Below, piece after piece: positions 5,526 to 6,529 of a DNA stretch of 6,529 nt (positions within the stretch are counted from its first letter, which is position 1; every line of letters starts with the position of its first letter). Source of the DNA: Dehalococcoidia bacterium. GTDB taxonomy: Bacteria; Chloroflexota; Dehalococcoidia; GIF9; UBA5629. Location of the stretch: contig DTZC01000117.1 in assembly GCA_012961565.1 (NCBI GenBank), positions 1 to 6,529 on the forward strand. Reading direction: 5' to 3'. The notes beneath the pieces were generated by a model. It saw nothing but the letters and a program-made list of their open reading frames with translations, was not told the DNA's origin and made no database searches. The position numbers were made by a program, and so were the translations under genes.

Positions 5526-6529
5526 ATGGTCAGAGGGAAAGTGATAGTTATCCTGCTCCTGGCGAGCCTTTTAATCAGCCCGCTGGGCACTAGCCCGGTG
5601 TCGGCAGCCGATGGAGAGGAAACTCAAGGGGTGCTGCCCGATGCCGTAGTGGCAGAACTGCTGCAGAACTGCGACCCTGAAGCGATAGCACAGGTGTACC
5701 AGGAGTACACCCAAAAACTCACTGCTGAAGTCAGTCCGGCACCAGTGAAAGTGGTGCCCCGTTCCATGGTGATAGAGAAAGAAGCGCCGCTGGCTGCAGA
5801 GGTGGTGACGCAGGCAGGAATAGAACAACTCAAGCGAGAGATAGCAGCCATAGTCGAGCAGTGCTTCACCAGGGAGCTGGGAAATCTGAGATGTCCCGAT
5901 GCTCCCTGTGCTGCCGCTGCTTATCTGCAGCAGGCAGCCAGGCTGAAGAGCGGCTACCTGGACAACCCGGCGCTGCCTGCCCCCAGAGAGGAACTGGGAA
6001 TGCAGCTCCCCCTGGTGGTGAAGAAATGCCTCCACAAATTGCTCGAGGACTGTAACTGCGATGTTGCCTGTCTGGAATGCCTGCTCCAGGCGGTAGGCTC
6101 TGACGCCGCTTATGCAGACTTAGTAGCCCAAATCAGAGATAAACTGGAGCGGTGCCGGGAAACCGAACCAACTCGGCAGCCTGTAGCGCCATCCCTTCCT
6201 CCAGCCGAGGAAGCTTGCAGAAGGCTGGAGCAACTGCTCGGTGAGGCAAGAGAAAAGGCAGTGCAGAAAGCAGAACAGGAGGGGAAAGCGGAGCGGATAG
6301 CGGGCATCGAGACCGATTTCGACCGGCTGGAAAAACTGCTTGGGGAGGCTCTACAAAGGGCAACCGCAGAGGAAGTAGCGCCCGTGGAAACCGAAATCGT
6401 AGAGCTGAAACTCAGTGGCACTTCACCTCTGGGACCTGTAGAGCTGACATTACCAGTGGACCGGGTCAATGTCTCGGTGTTTGAGCGGCTCACGGAAACT
6501 ACTGATACACAAGTGAGGCTGATATGGGA
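5526..6529 (+). CDS. Exported cysteine-rich protein of unknown function (partial, C-terminus off right edge)
   Basis: The frame is open from an ATG at 5526 to the right edge, giving 334 codons. GGAGGT ends 5 nt before the ATG. An in-frame ATG at 5493 has a poorer RBS and would spoil the signal peptide. The N-terminus is a clear Sec signal: short basic MVRGK, a hydrophobic core (6-20), and a likely cleavage after VSA (25-27). The mature part is mainly helical, with 11 cysteines at 49, 113, 123, 128, 168, 176, 178, 182, 185, 210 and 231. Two cysteine blocks (113-128 and 168-182) look like a degenerate tandem duplication. A Pro-rich linker (215-226) leads to a charged, coiled-coil-like region (228-283) with a repeated RLE(Q/K)LLGEA. 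After about 290 the sequence becomes beta-strand-like. I do not recognise the family. Disulfide-bonded or metal-binding secreted roles are possible but unproven. Confidence 0.8.
   Translation, partial: MVRGKVIVILLLASLLISPLGTSPVSAADGEETQGVLPDAVVAELLQNCDPEAIAQVYQEYTQKLTAEVSPAPVKVVPRSMVIEKEAPLAAEVVTQAGIEQLKREIAAIVEQCFTRELGNLRCPDAPCAAAAYLQQAARLKSGYLDNPALPAPREELGMQLPLVVKKCLHKLLEDCNCDVACLECLLQAVGSDAAYADLVAQIRDKLERCRETEPTRQPVAPSLPPAEEACRRLEQLLGEAREKAVQKAEQEGKAERIAGIETDFDRLEKLLGEALQRATAEEVAPVETEIVELKLSGTSPLGPVELTLPVDRVNVSVFERLTETTDTQVRLIW

Noticed and set aside
5571..6035. Long open frame of 154 codons on the minus strand
   Set aside because: It is fully antisense to the exported protein, which has a signal peptide, a strong RBS and coherent codon use. 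The antisense product is rich in His, Ser and Cys with no recognisable domain.
6110..6493. 127-codon minus-strand frame at the right end
   Set aside because: It is a serine-rich shadow of the exported-protein gene, without an RBS or domain.

Overview
The window looks like an ordinary bacterial chromosome segment. It carries seven protein genes (one cut at each edge) in about 6.5 kb, with moderate GC, strong AGGAGGT-type ribosome binding sites and readable sigma-A-type promoters. The mix of an FGGY kinase, a sphingosine-1-phosphate-lyase-like PLP enzyme, a Yip1 membrane protein, a tandem universal stress protein and an SDR would suit an anaerobic soil or sediment bacterium, perhaps Chloroflexota (Dehalococcoidia-like). 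That placement is an impression from protein style, not something proven here. No rRNA, tRNA, CRISPR array, insertion sequence or phage gene was seen.

Left block, minus strand (1-2213): a complete FGGY carbohydrate kinase (666-2213) is followed after 24 bp by the first 213 codons of a sphingosine-1-phosphate lyase-like enzyme, which runs off the left edge. They look like one operon: a kinase feeding a phosphorylated substrate to a carbon-carbon lyase.

Centre (2236-3359): an ArsR-family repressor (2373-2705, plus) is divergent from the kinase operon. Its promoter overlaps two AT-rich palindromes, a likely autoregulatory operator. A Yip1-family membrane protein (2735-3298, minus) converges on it and has its own good promoter.

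Right-centre (3532-5338, plus): a two-domain universal stress protein and an NADP(H)-type short-chain dehydrogenase/reductase are probably co-transcribed from a promoter near 3532-3561. The roughly 300-bp gap before them holds promoters and short repeats but no gene.

Right end (5365-6529, plus): a TTGACA promoter, a ten-codon leader ORF with a strong RBS, and an intrinsic terminator whose loop contains the leader stop codon all precede a secreted cysteine-rich protein of unknown function, which is cut by the right edge. The layout suggests transcription attenuation, or a small terminated RNA. The protein has a duplicated cysteine motif and a second, 34-residue repeat. This right end is the least conventional part of the window.
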